Positions 38,104 through 47,706 of a DNA stretch of 64,000 nt are shown here, piece after piece (position 1 is the first letter of the stretch; every line of letters begins with the position of its first letter). The notes under the pieces were generated by a model. It did no database searches. It was not told the origin of the DNA and saw nothing but the letters and a program-made list of their open reading frames with translations. A program made the position numbers and the translations under genes. The DNA comes from an uncultured Oscillibacter sp. (GTDB lineage Bacteria > Bacillota > Clostridia > Oscillospirales > Oscillospiraceae): the NCBI GenBank assembly GCA_947365245.1, contig CANAWG010000002.1:124001-188000 (forward strand), in the 5' to 3' direction.

Positions 38104-39117
38104 ATGGGAGAGACAAAGGGTAAGACGCTGAACGGCAGGAGCGTCGTTAAATTCGTTTCCGATCACGCCATTATTTTCCTGATTATTCTGCTGGCCCTGT
38201 ATACCTGGGCCAACAGCCAGAACTTTATGAGCCGGGACAACGTGGGCAACCTGATCTCCAACGTGGCCCCCCGCTTCATCATCGCCTGCGGCGTGTCCGG
38301 GTGCCTGATCACCAAGGGCACGGACCTGTCCGCCGGCCGCCAGGTGGGCCTGGCCGCGTGCCTGGCCGCCATGATGCAGCAGACCCTGGACTACAGCGCC
38401 CGGGTGTTTGACTGGATGCCCGATATGCCCTGGTTTGTGGCCCTGCTCATCACCCTGGTCGTCATGGCGATCTTCGGCGCCATCAACGGCTGCGTCATCG
38501 CGTTCTTGAAAGTGCCCCCGTTCATCGCCACCCTGGGTATGCAGACCCTGGTCTACGGCCTGTGCCAGATCATCACCGGCAACCAGCCCATCGGCGGCTT
38601 CAAGGAGAGCTACCGGGCTCTGGCCAGCGGCAACTTCTTCGGCAACCGCTTCGTCCCCTACCTCCTCCTCCCCGCGCTGCTGGTGGGCCTCTTCATGTGG
38701 TTTTTGTACAACAAGACCCGCCACGGCAAGTACATGTACGCCATCGGCGGCAATGAGAACGCCGCCCAGGTGGCCGGCGTCAACGTGCCCGCCACGCTGA
38801 TCCGCATCTATATCCTGGCCTCCGTCATGTACGCCCTGGCCGGCTTCCTCATCGGCTCCAAGGCAGGCGGCGCCTCCACCGCCACCGGCACCGGTTACGA
38901 GCTGGAGGCCATCGCGGCCTGCACCATCGGCGGCGTGTCCGTCAACGGCGGCGTGGGCAAGGTATCCGGCATTCTCGTGGGCGTGCTGGTGTTCGAGGTC
39001 CTGAAGATCTGCCTCCAGTTCCTCCGCTTCGACCCCGCCTACACCTACATCGCCCAGGGCCTGGTCATCATCGTGGCCGTGGCGCTGGACCTGCGGAAGT
39101 ACCTGGCCAAGAAGTAA
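38104..39117 (+). CDS. mglC: galactose ABC transporter permease
   Basis: A 337-residue CUT2-family permease with about nine to ten helices. The typical segments are present: KGTDLSAGRQVGLAACLAAM, FLKVPPFIATLGMQTL and AIGGNENAAQVAGVNV. It includes the AxTTGG-like ACTIGGVSVNGGVGKV motif that contacts the ATPase. It follows mglA closely and ends at a strong terminator, closing the mglBAC unit. Confidence 0.95.
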   Translation: MGETKGKTLNGRSVVKFVSDHAIIFLIILLALYTWANSQNFMSRDNVGNLISNVAPRFIIACGVSGCLITKGTDLSAGRQVGLAACLAAMMQQTLDYSARVFDWMPDMPWFVALLITLVVMAIFGAINGCVIAFLKVPPFIATLGMQTLVYGLCQIITGNQPIGGFKESYRALASGNFFGNRFVPYLLLPALLVGLFMWFLYNKTRHGKYMYAIGGNENAAQVAGVNVPATLIRIYILASVMYALAGFLIGSKAGGASTATGTGYELEAIAACTIGGVSVNGGVGKVSGILVGVLVFEVLKICLQFLRFDPAYTYIAQGLVIIVAVALDLRKYLAKK

Positions 39118-39139
39118 GAGCCATTTCCCAAAAAGCGAC

Positions 39140-39170
39140 AGGGCCGGCGCAATCGCGCCGGCCCTATTTT
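39140..39170 (+). terminator. terminator of mglBAC
   Basis: An 11-bp stem AGGGCCGGCGC/GCGCCGGCCCT with a 4-base loop is followed by ATTTT. Confidence 0.88.
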
Positions 39171-39195
39171 CAAACGGGGCAAACTGTATTATAAT
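39167..39195 (+). promoter_or_regulatory. promoter of the sensor gene cluster
   Basis: TTTTCA (39167-39172), 17 bases and TATAAT (39190-39195). The -35 overlaps the T tract of the preceding terminator. It serves the response regulator and probably the genes after it. Confidence 0.72.
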
Positions 39196-39218
39196 TTGGG
39201 GAGAGGAGGCGCGTTTCA

Positions 39219-40799
39219 ATGGAGGAATACCGGGTGCTGCTGGTGGACGACGAGGAGGACATCCGGGTGGGCATCAGCCGGAAGATGGACTGGACGGCCC
39301 TGGGCTTCACCCTGGTGGGAGAGGCCGAGAACGGCCGGGAGGCGCTGGACCTGGCGGAGACGCTGGAGCCGGACGTGGTGCTGACGGATATCAAGATGCC
39401 CTTTCTGGACGGACTGGAGCTGTGCCGTATCCTCACAGAGCGCCTGCCCGCCGCCAAGTTTGTGGTGTTCTCCGGCTTTGACGATTTCGAGTACGCCAAG
39501 CAGGCCATTCGGATGAACGTGTTTGAGTACATTCTCAAGCCCATCAGCGCGGCGGAGCTGGAGAATGTGCTGCGGCGGCTGAAAGAGCGGTTGGACACGG
39601 AGCGCACGGAGCGGCAGAACACGGAGGCCCTCCGCCGCCGGTACGAGGAGAGCCTGCCGGTGCTGCGGGAGCTGTTCTGCGCCCACCTGCTGGAGGGCCG
39701 CGTGCCGCCGGAGCAGGCGGCGGAGCGGGCACAGCGTCTGGAGCTGGACGTCACCGGGGACGCCTGGACGGCGGCCCTGACCCATGTGGACGGCGCGCCG
39801 GACCGGGAGCTGGCGGCGCTGTCCGTCCAGCAGCTGCTGGACGAGAACCTGCTTCTGGAGGATTGGAGCTGCCGGGCCTTTTTGTACGGCGACGCGGCGG
39901 CGGTGCTGGCCATCTCCCGGGGCGGCGGCTCCGTCTACGCCCTGATTCAGGCTCTGGACCGGGTTTGCGCTCTGGCGGAGAGCTATCTGGGGCTGCGGCT
40001 GACCATAGGCGTGGGCGCGCCCTGCGGCGCACTGGGGGAGCTGCCCCAGGCGGCGGCGGGCGCCCGGGCCGCCCTGGACTACCGGGGGCTGGTGGGCAGC
40101 GGTCGGGCCATCTACATCGGCGATCTGGAGCCGGACGCGGGCGCGCGCATCAGCTTTGACGAGAACGACGAGCGGGAACTGGCCGCGGCGGTGAAGCTGG
40201 GGGGCGAGGCGGAGGTCCGGGAGGCGGTGGGCCGCCTGACGGAGAAGGTCCGCAGCTCGGGTCTTGCCGCCAGTCAGTGCAACCTCTTTTTCCTGGAGCT
40301 TCTCACCTGCCTGCTGCGCCTGGCCCGGGGGGCCGGGCTGGAGGTGGAGGAGGTGTTCGGCACCGGCTTCACCGGCGCGGTGCAGGCCACGGACTTCTCC
40401 TCTTTCGAGGCCATGGGGGAGTGGTGCCTGGAGCGGTGCCTGCGGATCCAAACGCTGATCCGCCGCCAGCGGACGGACTCCGCCGGCCAGACCGTGGAGC
40501 GGGCGAAGACCTATATCCGGGAACACTACGGGGAGAGCGGCCTCTCCGTGGAGCGCCTGTGCGACCACCTCCACCTGAGTCCCGCCTATTTCTCCACCCT
40601 CTTCAAGCGGGAGACGGGTATGAGCTTCACCGCTTATGTCACCGTCAAGCGGATGGAGGCGGCGGCGGAGGCCCTGCGGGGCAGCGAGGAGAAAACCTAC
40701 CTCATCGCCCGCCGCTGCGGCTACGAGGACGCCAATTACTTCAGCTATGTGTTCAAAAAGCACTTCGGCGTAACGCCGACGAAATACCGCTCCGGCTGA
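39219..40799 (+). CDS. YesN-type response regulator with AraC DNA-binding domain
   Basis: A 526-residue regulator. The receiver (1-125) has VDDEED, phospho-acceptor Asp in VLTDIKMPFLDG (about 55) and Lys in YILKPIS. A long middle region follows, then an AraC-type double helix-turn-helix in the last 100 residues (SVERLCDHLHLSPAYFSTLF and YLIARRCGYEDANYFSYVF). It pairs with the YesM-type kinase encoded next. The position between mglBAC and galKTM makes these operons the likely targets. No frameshift or missing residue is apparent. Confidence 0.93.
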   Translation: MEEYRVLLVDDEEDIRVGISRKMDWTALGFTLVGEAENGREALDLAETLEPDVVLTDIKMPFLDGLELCRILTERLPAAKFVVFSGFDDFEYAKQAIRMNVFEYILKPISAAELENVLRRLKERLDTERTERQNTEALRRRYEESLPVLRELFCAHLLEGRVPPEQAAERAQRLELDVTGDAWTAALTHVDGAPDRELAALSVQQLLDENLLLEDWSCRAFLYGDAAAVLAISRGGGSVYALIQALDRVCALAESYLGLRLTIGVGAPCGALGELPQAAAGARAALDYRGLVGSGRAIYIGDLEPDAGARISFDENDERELAAAVKLGGEAEVREAVGRLTEKVRSSGLAASQCNLFFLELLTCLLRLARGAGLEVEEVFGTGFTGAVQATDFSSFEAMGEWCLERCLRIQTLIRRQRTDSAGQTVERAKTYIREHYGESGLSVERLCDHLHLSPAYFSTLFKRETGMSFTAYVTVKRMEAAAEALRGSEEKTYLIARRCGYEDANYFSYVFKKHFGVTPTKYRSG

Positions 40800-40860
40800 C
40801 GGCCGGATCCCCCGTGACGGGGGCGTTTGACACCCATTTCCGGGAGAGGAGGGCCGCTTT

Positions 40861-42690
40861 GTGGCGAGATTGTCCGCATCCCTGCGCCGGCGCTGGAGAG
40901 AGCTCTACCACCGCTCCAGCATCCAGGTGATTTTGTCGCTGTTCTTCACCGCCGTGGCCGTGGTGGGCATGGTCTTTCTGGGGCTGACGCTGTTTCTCCG
41001 GTTCTCCGCCTCCAACAACGCCCTGCTGGCGGAGAACAGCCAGCGGGTGCTGTCCCAGGTGAACCTGAACCTGGACGCCCGCCTGCGGGAGATGATGCGC
41101 TTCTCGGACGCCGCCTATTACCAGGTCATCAAGGACGCGGACCTGGCGGAGGAGGACATCGCCCGGGACCTGGAGCTGCTGTACTACACCAGCCGGGAGT
41201 CGCTGGTGTCCATCGCCGTGTTCTCCGACAGCGGCGGCCTTATCGCCGCCGCGCCCCTGGGGACGCTGAAAAACAGTGTCGCCCCGGAGCGGGAGGGGTG
41301 GTTCACCGCCGCCCAGGAGCGGATCGAGAACCTCCACTTCTCCACGCCCCATGTGCAGAACCTCTTCGTGGACCCGGACTACCGCTACCGCTGGGTGGTG
41401 TCCCTCAGCCGCCATGTGGAGCTGACGAGGGACGGTGCCATCGAGAGCGGCGTGCTGCTGGTGGACATGAGCTACAGCGGCATCGAGCAGATCTGCAAGG
41501 ACGTGGACCCGGGGGCCGGCCGGGGCGGGTATCTCTACCTGATGGATGGCGCCGGGGAGATCGTCTACCACCCCCGCCAGCAGCTGATCTACGCGGGGCT
41601 GCTGGAGGAGAACAACGCCGCTGCCGCCGCCTACGCCGACGGCAGCCACAACGAGGTCTACCAGGGCCAGCGGCGGCAGGTGACGGTGAAGACCGTTGGC
41701 TACACCGGCTGGAAGCTGGTGGGGGTGGTGCCCTCGGAAAACCTGTGGGACAACTACGGCCAGCTGCTGCTGTTCTTCCTCTTCATCGTCATCTTTTCCG
41801 TGTTTTTGCTGGTGCTGGTGAACCTGCGGCTCTCCGCCTGGATCACCGCGCCGCTGAAAAAGCTGGACCGGGCGGTAAAGGAGCTGGAGGCCGGGGCGGA
41901 GTCCGTGGACCTCCAGGTGAACGGCCCCTACGAGGTGGAGCACCTGAGCCGGTCCGTCCAGTCCATGGTCTCCACCATGCGGCATCTGATGGACGACATC
42001 CTCCAGCAGGAGGAGCAGAAGCGCCGCAGCGAGCTGGATGTGCTCCAGTCCCAGATCAACCCTCACTTTCTCTACAACACCCTGGACTCCGTCATCTGGA
42101 TGACGGAAAACGGACGGACGGAGGACGCGGTGGTGATGCTCACCTCTCTGGCCCGGTTCTTCCGCATCTCCCTGAGCCGGGGCAGCAACATCATCACCGT
42201 GGCCGAGGAGCTGGAGCACGCCCGGCACTACCTCACCATCCAGAAGATGCGCTATAAGAACAAGTTCTCCGCCGATATATCGGCGGCGGATGGCGTAGAG
42301 AGCCTCTACACCATCAAGCTCATTGTCCAGCCCATTTTGGAAAACGCCATCTACCACGGCATGGACTACGCCGACGGCGACGGCAGGATCTGTATTCAGG
42401 CTTTCCGGGAGGGGGAGGACGTGATCATCGAGGTGGCGGACAACGGCCCCGGGATGCCGGAGGAGGTGGTGGAGCGCCTGCTGGACCAGGGCGGCGCCTA
42501 CGCCTCCGCGGACACCAAGGGCTCCGGCATCGGGCTGCGGAACGTCCACCGCCGGATCCAGCTGACCTTTGGCCGGGCGTACGGGCTCACCATCTTCAGC
42601 GAGCCGGACGACGGCACGGTGGTGCGCATCCGGCTGCCGGCCCTGGACGAGGAGGAGAGCCGGAGGTACAGAAAGGAGGGGGGATCATGA
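40861..42690 (+). CDS. YesM-type sensor histidine kinase
   Basis: A 609-residue membrane kinase starting at GTG 40861 with GAGGAGG 8 bases upstream. A first transmembrane helix (about 20-45) is followed by an extracellular Cache-like domain (about 50-285), a second helix (about 300-325), HAMP, then the His_kinase domain with phospho-His in QINPHFLYNTLDSV, N box QPILENAIYHG and G boxes DNGPGMPEE and GSGIGLRNVH. Its stop overlaps the next gene (ATGA), tying it to the binding protein 42687. It may sense galactose through the binding proteins rather than directly. Confidence 0.94.
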   Translation: MARLSASLRRRWRELYHRSSIQVILSLFFTAVAVVGMVFLGLTLFLRFSASNNALLAENSQRVLSQVNLNLDARLREMMRFSDAAYYQVIKDADLAEEDIARDLELLYYTSRESLVSIAVFSDSGGLIAAAPLGTLKNSVAPEREGWFTAAQERIENLHFSTPHVQNLFVDPDYRYRWVVSLSRHVELTRDGAIESGVLLVDMSYSGIEQICKDVDPGAGRGGYLYLMDGAGEIVYHPRQQLIYAGLLEENNAAAAAYADGSHNEVYQGQRRQVTVKTVGYTGWKLVGVVPSENLWDNYGQLLLFFLFIVIFSVFLLVLVNLRLSAWITAPLKKLDRAVKELEAGAESVDLQVNGPYEVEHLSRSVQSMVSTMRHLMDDILQQEEQKRRSELDVLQSQINPHFLYNTLDSVIWMTENGRTEDAVVMLTSLARFFRISLSRGSNIITVAEELEHARHYLTIQKMRYKNKFSADISAADGVESLYTIKLIVQPILENAIYHGMDYADGDGRICIQAFREGEDVIIEVADNGPGMPEEVVERLLDQGGAYASADTKGSGIGLRNVHRRIQLTFGRAYGLTIFSEPDDGTVVRIRLPALDEEESRRYRKEGGS

Positions 42691-43634
42691 GCGGGAAACG
42701 GCTTGGTTCGTGGGTCCTGCCCCTCTTGATGCTGGGGGTCTTGATGACGCTCCTTTTGATGCTGATCCTCTACCCCGCCAGGGCCCAGCGGCGGCCCGAG
42801 CTGCTGGAGATGTCGGTCATCGCTCGGGAGGCGGACAGCTCCGCCTGGTCCACCGCCCGCCAGGGCATGGAGCAGGCGGCGGCGGACCTGAACGTGGAGC
42901 TGCGGTTTTTGTTCCCCGGTCAGTCCGACAGCGCCCAGGAGCAGCGCCAGCTCCTGCGGCGGGAGGTGGAGAGCGGCGCCAGCGCCATTTTGCTCTTCCC
43001 CGCGGACCGGGAGACCCTGGCGGAGGAGGTGCGGGAGGCGTCCTCCCGGGCCGCGCTGGTGACGCTGGAGACGGACATGGCCGAGGCGGAGGGGTACGTG
43101 GGCGTGGACAACAGCGCCCTGGGAGAGGCCCTGGCCCGGGCGGCGCTGAATGGCGTCTCCCGGGAGGGCACGGTGCTGCTGATGGAGTCCCCCGCCCGGG
43201 GCAGCGGCGTGGGAGACCGCCAGGCGGCGGCGGAGGCGGTGCTGGAGTCCCAGGTCCGGGAAATCCGGCATTTCACCGGCACGGCGGACGATCTGGCGGA
43301 GGAGCTGTCCCGAAGCCGCGTCCAGGCGGTGATCGCCTTTGAGGCCTCCAGTCTGGAGCGGGCGGCGGAGGCGGCCAGTCGGACGGAGGACTCGCCGCTG
43401 CTGTACGGCGTGGGGTCCACGGCGGCCGTCACCGCGGGGCTGGAGCAGGGGTGCATCACCTCCATCCTGGCCCAGAACGCCTTTTCCGCCGGATATCTGG
43501 CGGTGCAGTCCGCGGCGCGGATGGCCCGCCGGGAGACGGCGGAGCCCCTGGCCCTGCTGCCCTTTTTCACGGTGCGGCGGGAGAATATGTACGAGCCGGA
43601 GAACCAGAAGCTGCTGTTCCCGGTGACGTGGTGA
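42687..43634 (+). CDS. extracellular sugar-binding-type protein, probable sensor component
   Basis: A 315-residue protein of the periplasmic-binding-protein type I fold (SVIAREADSSAWSTARQGM, ASAILLFPADRE, GYVGVDNSALGEALARAAL). The N-terminus has a long hydrophobic helix (about 9-30) ending YPARAQRR, either a signal peptide or an uncleaved anchor; there is no lipobox. It is translationally coupled to the kinase (4-base overlap) and no permease follows, so it most likely acts as ligand receptor for the kinase. Such pairs are known for sugar-sensing LytS/YesM kinases in Clostridia. Ligand unknown; galactose is the inferred candidate. Confidence 0.82.
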   Translation: MSGKRLGSWVLPLLMLGVLMTLLLMLILYPARAQRRPELLEMSVIAREADSSAWSTARQGMEQAAADLNVELRFLFPGQSDSAQEQRQLLRREVESGASAILLFPADRETLAEEVREASSRAALVTLETDMAEAEGYVGVDNSALGEALARAALNGVSREGTVLLMESPARGSGVGDRQAAAEAVLESQVREIRHFTGTADDLAEELSRSRVQAVIAFEASSLERAAEAASRTEDSPLLYGVGSTAAVTAGLEQGCITSILAQNAFSAGYLAVQSAARMARRETAEPLALLPFFTVRRENMYEPENQKLLFPVTW

Positions 43635-43649
43635 GAGGAGCGTGGAGCG

Positions 43650-44678
43650 GTGAAAAGACGGTTTGCCGCGGCCGCGGCGGCGTGTGTGCTGCTGCTGACC
43701 GCCTGCGGCCAAAAGCGGGACGACACCATCCGGGTGGGCGTGGCCCTGTACCGCCAGGACGACACGTTCATCACCAGCCTCTCCCAGTACCTCCAGCAGG
43801 CGGTCCTGGAGGAGGAGGAGGCCCGGGGCGTGAAGATCAATCTGAACGTGGTGGACGGCAGGGCCAGCCAGACCGCCCAGAACGAGCAGGTGGACCAGTT
43901 TTTGGACCGGGGCTACGACGTGATCTGCGTCAACATCGTGGACCGGACGGCGGCGGCGGTCATCATCGACAAGGCCCAGGGGGCCGGGGTGCCGGTGGTT
44001 TTCTTCAACCGGGAGCCGGTGGAGGAGGACCTGAACCGCTGGGAGTACGCCTACTACGTGGGCACCCGGGCGGACGAGGCGGGCCGCATCCAGGGCGGAC
44101 TGGTGCTGGACGCCTGGCAGGCGGACCCTGCCGCCCTGGACCGAAACGGCGACGGCGTTTTGCAGTACGTGATGCTGGAGGGAGAGCCTGGCCACCAGGA
44201 TTCGCTGCTGCGGACGGAGTACAGCGTCCGGGTCCTCACCGCCGCCGGGGTGCCCATGGAGAAGCTCTCCAACCACGCCGCCGACTGGCAGCGGGGCCCC
44301 GCCCGGCTGCGGATGCAGCGGTGGCTGGAGGAGCTGGGGGACGCCATCGAGGTGGTGTTCGCCAACAACGACGACATGGCCCTGGGGGCCATCGACGCGT
44401 GCCTGGACGCGGGGATGACGGCGGAGGAGATGCCCTTTATCGTGGGCGTGGACGCCACGGCCCCGGCCCTGCGGGCGGTGGAGGAGGGCACCTTGAAGGG
44501 CACCGTCCTCAACGACGCCGCGGGACAGGCGGAGGATATTCTGGCCCTCAGCTGCGCCCTGGCCCAGGGGAAGGATCCCGGGGCGGCGGTGGACCTGGAG
44601 GACGGCAAATACTGCTGGCGGCCCCACACGGCGGTGACGCCGGAGAACCTGGCGGACTGCCTCCCGGGGATCTCCTGA
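43650..44678 (+). CDS. second galactose-binding-type lipoprotein, MglB paralogue
   Basis: A 342-residue lipoprotein from GTG 43650 (AGGAG 9 bases upstream): signal with lipobox LTAC, then a two-lobed binding domain close to MglB. It keeps the calcium loop as DRNGDGV, the ligand-site FANNDDMALGAI and the GVDATAPALRAVEEG hinge. It has no transporter genes of its own here. It may serve the mglAC transporter as a second binding protein, or the kinase, as a second receptor. It follows 42687 by 15 bases. Confidence 0.88.
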   Translation: MKRRFAAAAAACVLLLTACGQKRDDTIRVGVALYRQDDTFITSLSQYLQQAVLEEEEARGVKINLNVVDGRASQTAQNEQVDQFLDRGYDVICVNIVDRTAAAVIIDKAQGAGVPVVFFNREPVEEDLNRWEYAYYVGTRADEAGRIQGGLVLDAWQADPAALDRNGDGVLQYVMLEGEPGHQDSLLRTEYSVRVLTAAGVPMEKLSNHAADWQRGPARLRMQRWLEELGDAIEVVFANNDDMALGAIDACLDAGMTAEEMPFIVGVDATAPALRAVEEGTLKGTVLNDAAGQAEDILALSCALAQGKDPGAAVDLEDGKYCWRPHTAVTPENLADCLPGIS

Positions 44679-44892
44679 CGCCTGCTTTGCAACACCGCTC
44701 CCATGCCGCACCGGCGCGGCGCGGGAACGGCATTTGAGCGACGGACCGCCGGGAATCCAGGGAAGCGCTGATTGGATCAAAGTGCACAGATTTGTATCGG
44801 AAATTTCTGCCGCCGCCCAGCGGGAATTTATGACGCGAAAATGTGTGCCGGGAGTTCATCGGTGGTTCCCAAAAGGAAAAGGAGAGATCGTA
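44679..44892. other. gap ahead of galK
   Basis: This 214-base gap separates the sensor genes from galK. It has no terminator that I can see and no clean sigma-A promoter; galKTM may be read from the upstream transcript or from an activator-dependent promoter. The stretch 44760-44880 is less GC-rich than its surroundings. Confidence 0.45.
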
Positions 44893-46176
44893 ATGGGAGA
44901 AACAACTTTGAAGACACGGCTGCACCAGGGTGAGCTGGATGAATGCCTGGAGCGGCTCTACGGCCGGGCGCGGCTGGAGGCGGCCGGCCGCCGGTGCGGC
45001 GGCGTTCTGGAGAGCTTTCAAAAGACCTTTGGCCGCGAGGCGGAGTCGCTCTTCAGCGCCCCGGGCCGCACGGAGCTGGGGGGCAACCACACGGACCACC
45101 AGCACGGCCGGGTCCTGGCCGCCGGGGTGGATCTGGACATCCTGGCCGCGGCGGCGGTGAATGACAACGGTGTGATCCGCGTCCAGTCGGAGGGCTACCC
45201 CCTGATCGAGGTGTCCCTGGACCGCCTGGAGCCCGTCCCCGGGGAGGAGAACACCACCGCCGCGCTGATCCGGGGCGTGGCCGCCCGGATGCGTGAGCTG
45301 GGCTGCCCCGTGGGGGGGCTGGACGCCTGCATGGTCTCCGACGTGCCCGGCGGCAGCGGCCTGAGCTCCTCCGCCGCCTTTGAGGTGCTGATGGGCACCA
45401 TGTTCAACGGCCTCTTCTGGGGCGGCCGCGCCGACCCCGTGGAGATCGCCCAGATCGGGCAGTACGCCGAAAACGTCTTCTTCGGCAAGCCCTGCGGGCT
45501 GATGGACCAGACCGCCTCCTCCGTTGGCGGCGTGGTGGCCATCGACTTCGCCGACCCGGCCGCCCCTGTGGTGGAGCAGATCGCCCTGGACCTGAATGCC
45601 AACGGCCACGCCCTGTGCATCATCGACAGCGGCGCGAACCACGCGGATCTGACGGACGAGTACGCCGCCGTCACCCGGGAGCTGAAGGCCGTGTGCGATT
45701 GCTTCGGCAAGGAGGTTTTGCGTCAGGTGCCGGAGGAGGACTTCCTGGCCCGTCTCCCCCAGGTGCGCCGCGCCGCCGGGGACCGGGGCGTGCTGCGGGC
45801 CTTTCACATCTACGCCGAGAACCGCCGGGCGGCGGCGGAGGCCCGGGCCCTGCGGGACGGGGACTTCGAGGGCTTCCTCCGGCTGGTCCGGGAGTCCGGC
45901 CGGTCCTCCGCCATGTACCTCCAGAACATCGTCCCCACCGGGGCGGTGGAGTGCCAGGAGATGATGGTGACGCTGGCCCTGGCGGAGCGGCTGCTGGAGG
46001 GCCGGGGGGCCGTGCGGGTCCACGGCGGCGGCTTCGCCGGCACCGCCCAGGCTTTCGTACCTCTGGAGATTTTGGAGAAGTTCAGGGCCGGGATCGAATC
46101 CGTCCTGGGCGCGGGCAGCTGCCATGTGGTGACCATCCGCCCGGTGGGCGGCGTCCGGCTGGACGAGATGAGATGA
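44893..46176 (+). CDS. galK: galactokinase
   Basis: A 427-residue GHMP kinase making galactose-1-phosphate from galactose and ATP. The galactokinase signature is seen as GRTELGGNHTDHQHG (about 58-72) in place of the textbook GRxNxIGEHxDY, a form I know from Clostridia. The ATP loop VPGGSGLSSSAAFE (about 155) and the C-terminal GGGFAGTAQAF complete the fold. ATG 44893 has AGGAGAG 7 bases upstream; the ORF extension to 44734 crosses low-coding sequence. It overlaps galT by its stop codon. Confidence 0.93.
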   Translation: MGETTLKTRLHQGELDECLERLYGRARLEAAGRRCGGVLESFQKTFGREAESLFSAPGRTELGGNHTDHQHGRVLAAGVDLDILAAAAVNDNGVIRVQSEGYPLIEVSLDRLEPVPGEENTTAALIRGVAARMRELGCPVGGLDACMVSDVPGGSGLSSSAAFEVLMGTMFNGLFWGGRADPVEIAQIGQYAENVFFGKPCGLMDQTASSVGGVVAIDFADPAAPVVEQIALDLNANGHALCIIDSGANHADLTDEYAAVTRELKAVCDCFGKEVLRQVPEEDFLARLPQVRRAAGDRGVLRAFHIYAENRRAAAEARALRDGDFEGFLRLVRESGRSSAMYLQNIVPTGAVECQEMMVTLALAERLLEGRGAVRVHGGGFAGTAQAFVPLEILEKFRAGIESVLGAGSCHVVTIRPVGGVRLDEMR

Positions 46177-46193
46177 GGGGAGCGCAGATTGAG

Positions 46194-47696
46194 ATGGACG
46201 CCAATACATACGCCTATACCGCCGCGCTGGCGGACTACGCCGTCGCCAAAAATTTGATCGAGCCGGCGGACCGCACCTGGGCCGTCAACGCGCTGCTGGC
46301 CGCCATGAGGCTGGAGGACTATGCCGAGCCGGAGAAGCGTCGGTCCGGAGAGATCGGGCTGGAGGAGATTTTGGGCTTTCTGACGGACTTTGCCGTCCAG
46401 CGCGGCCTGATCCAGGGGGACATCACCAGCCGGGACCTCTTCGACACGGGGCTCATGGGGATTCTCACCCCCCGGCCCTCCCAGGTGATCCGGACTTTCC
46501 GGGAGAAGTACGCCCAGTCCCCCCAGGCGGCCACGGACTGGTACTATCAGTTCAGCCAGGACACGGACTACATCCGCCGCTACCGTATCGCCAGGGACGT
46601 GAAGTGGGTCTCCCCCACGGAGTACGGCGATCTGGACATCACCATCAACCTCTCCAAGCCGGAGAAAGACCCCCGGGCCATCGCCGCCGCCAAGGCGGCC
46701 CCCCAGAGCGGCTATCCCAAGTGCCAGCTCTGCCGGGAGAACGAGGGCTACGCCGGCCGCGTGAACCACCCAGCCCGGCAGAACCACCGGATCATCCCCG
46801 TCACCATCGACGGGAGGGACTGGTTCTTCCAGTACTCCCCCTACGTCTACTACAACGAGCACTGCATCGTCTTCAGCGGCGAGCACACCCCCATGAAGAT
46901 CGACCGCTCCACCTTTCGCAAGCAGCTGGACTTCATCCAGCAGTTCCCCCACTACTTCGTGGGGTCCAACGCGGACCTGCCCATCGTGGGCGGCTCCATT
47001 TTGAGCCACGACCACTTCCAGGGCGGGCGGTACACGTTCGCCATGGAGCGGGCCCCGGTGGAGCGGGCGGTGACGTTCTCCGGCTTTGAAGACGTGGAGG
47101 CGGGCATTGTCAAGTGGCCCATGTCCGTCATCCGCCTGCGCTGCGGCGACGACGGCCGCCTGGTGGAGCTGGCGGACAGGCTTTTGAACGCCTGGCGGGG
47201 CTACACTGACGAGGCGGCTTTCATCTTCGCCGAGACGGACGGCGAGCCCCACAACACCATCACCCCCATCGCCCGGATGCGGGACGGGCAGTACGAGCTG
47301 GACCTGGTGCTGCGGAACAACATCACCACGGAGGAGTATCCCCTGGGGGTCTACCACCCCCACCAGGAGCTGCACCACATCAAAAAGGAGAACATCGGCC
47401 TCATCGAGGTCATGGGCCTTGCGGTGCTGCCCGCCCGGCTGAAAGGGGAGCTCAATCACCTGGCGGAGGTCCTGGTCCAGGGGGGAGACCTCCGGGGCGA
47501 CGCGGCGCTGGAGAAACACGCCGACTGGGCGGAGGAGCTGCGGACCCGCTATACCTTTACCCGGGAGAATGTCCTGGAGATCCTCCACAAAGAGGTGGGC
47601 CTGGTCTTCGCCCAAGTGCTGGAGCACGCCGGCGTCTACAAGTGCACACCGGAGGGCCGGGCCGCGTTTTTGCGGTTCATCGAGACGGTAAAGTGA
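46194..47696 (+). CDS. galT: UDP-glucose:hexose-1-phosphate uridylyltransferase, type 2
   Basis: A 500-residue type-2 GalT (the Gram-positive form, longer than the E. coli one). It exchanges galactose-1-phosphate with UDP-glucose. The family features are CQLCRENEGYAGRVNHPARQ with its cysteine pair, the active-site region SILSHDHFQGG (about 263-275) and a second YHPHQELHHIKKEN. I prefer ATG 46194, where GAGGGGAG stands about 11 bases upstream; ATG 46173 overlaps the galK stop as ATGA and cannot be excluded. The product feeds glucose-1-phosphate to glycogen or glycolysis. Confidence 0.94.
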   Translation: MDANTYAYTAALADYAVAKNLIEPADRTWAVNALLAAMRLEDYAEPEKRRSGEIGLEEILGFLTDFAVQRGLIQGDITSRDLFDTGLMGILTPRPSQVIRTFREKYAQSPQAATDWYYQFSQDTDYIRRYRIARDVKWVSPTEYGDLDITINLSKPEKDPRAIAAAKAAPQSGYPKCQLCRENEGYAGRVNHPARQNHRIIPVTIDGRDWFFQYSPYVYYNEHCIVFSGEHTPMKIDRSTFRKQLDFIQQFPHYFVGSNADLPIVGGSILSHDHFQGGRYTFAMERAPVERAVTFSGFEDVEAGIVKWPMSVIRLRCGDDGRLVELADRLLNAWRGYTDEAAFIFAETDGEPHNTITPIARMRDGQYELDLVLRNNITTEEYPLGVYHPHQELHHIKKENIGLIEVMGLAVLPARLKGELNHLAEVLVQGGDLRGDAALEKHADWAEELRTRYTFTRENVLEILHKEVGLVFAQVLEHAGVYKCTPEGRAAFLRFIETVK

Positions 47697-47706
47697 GGAA
47701 GAGAAT

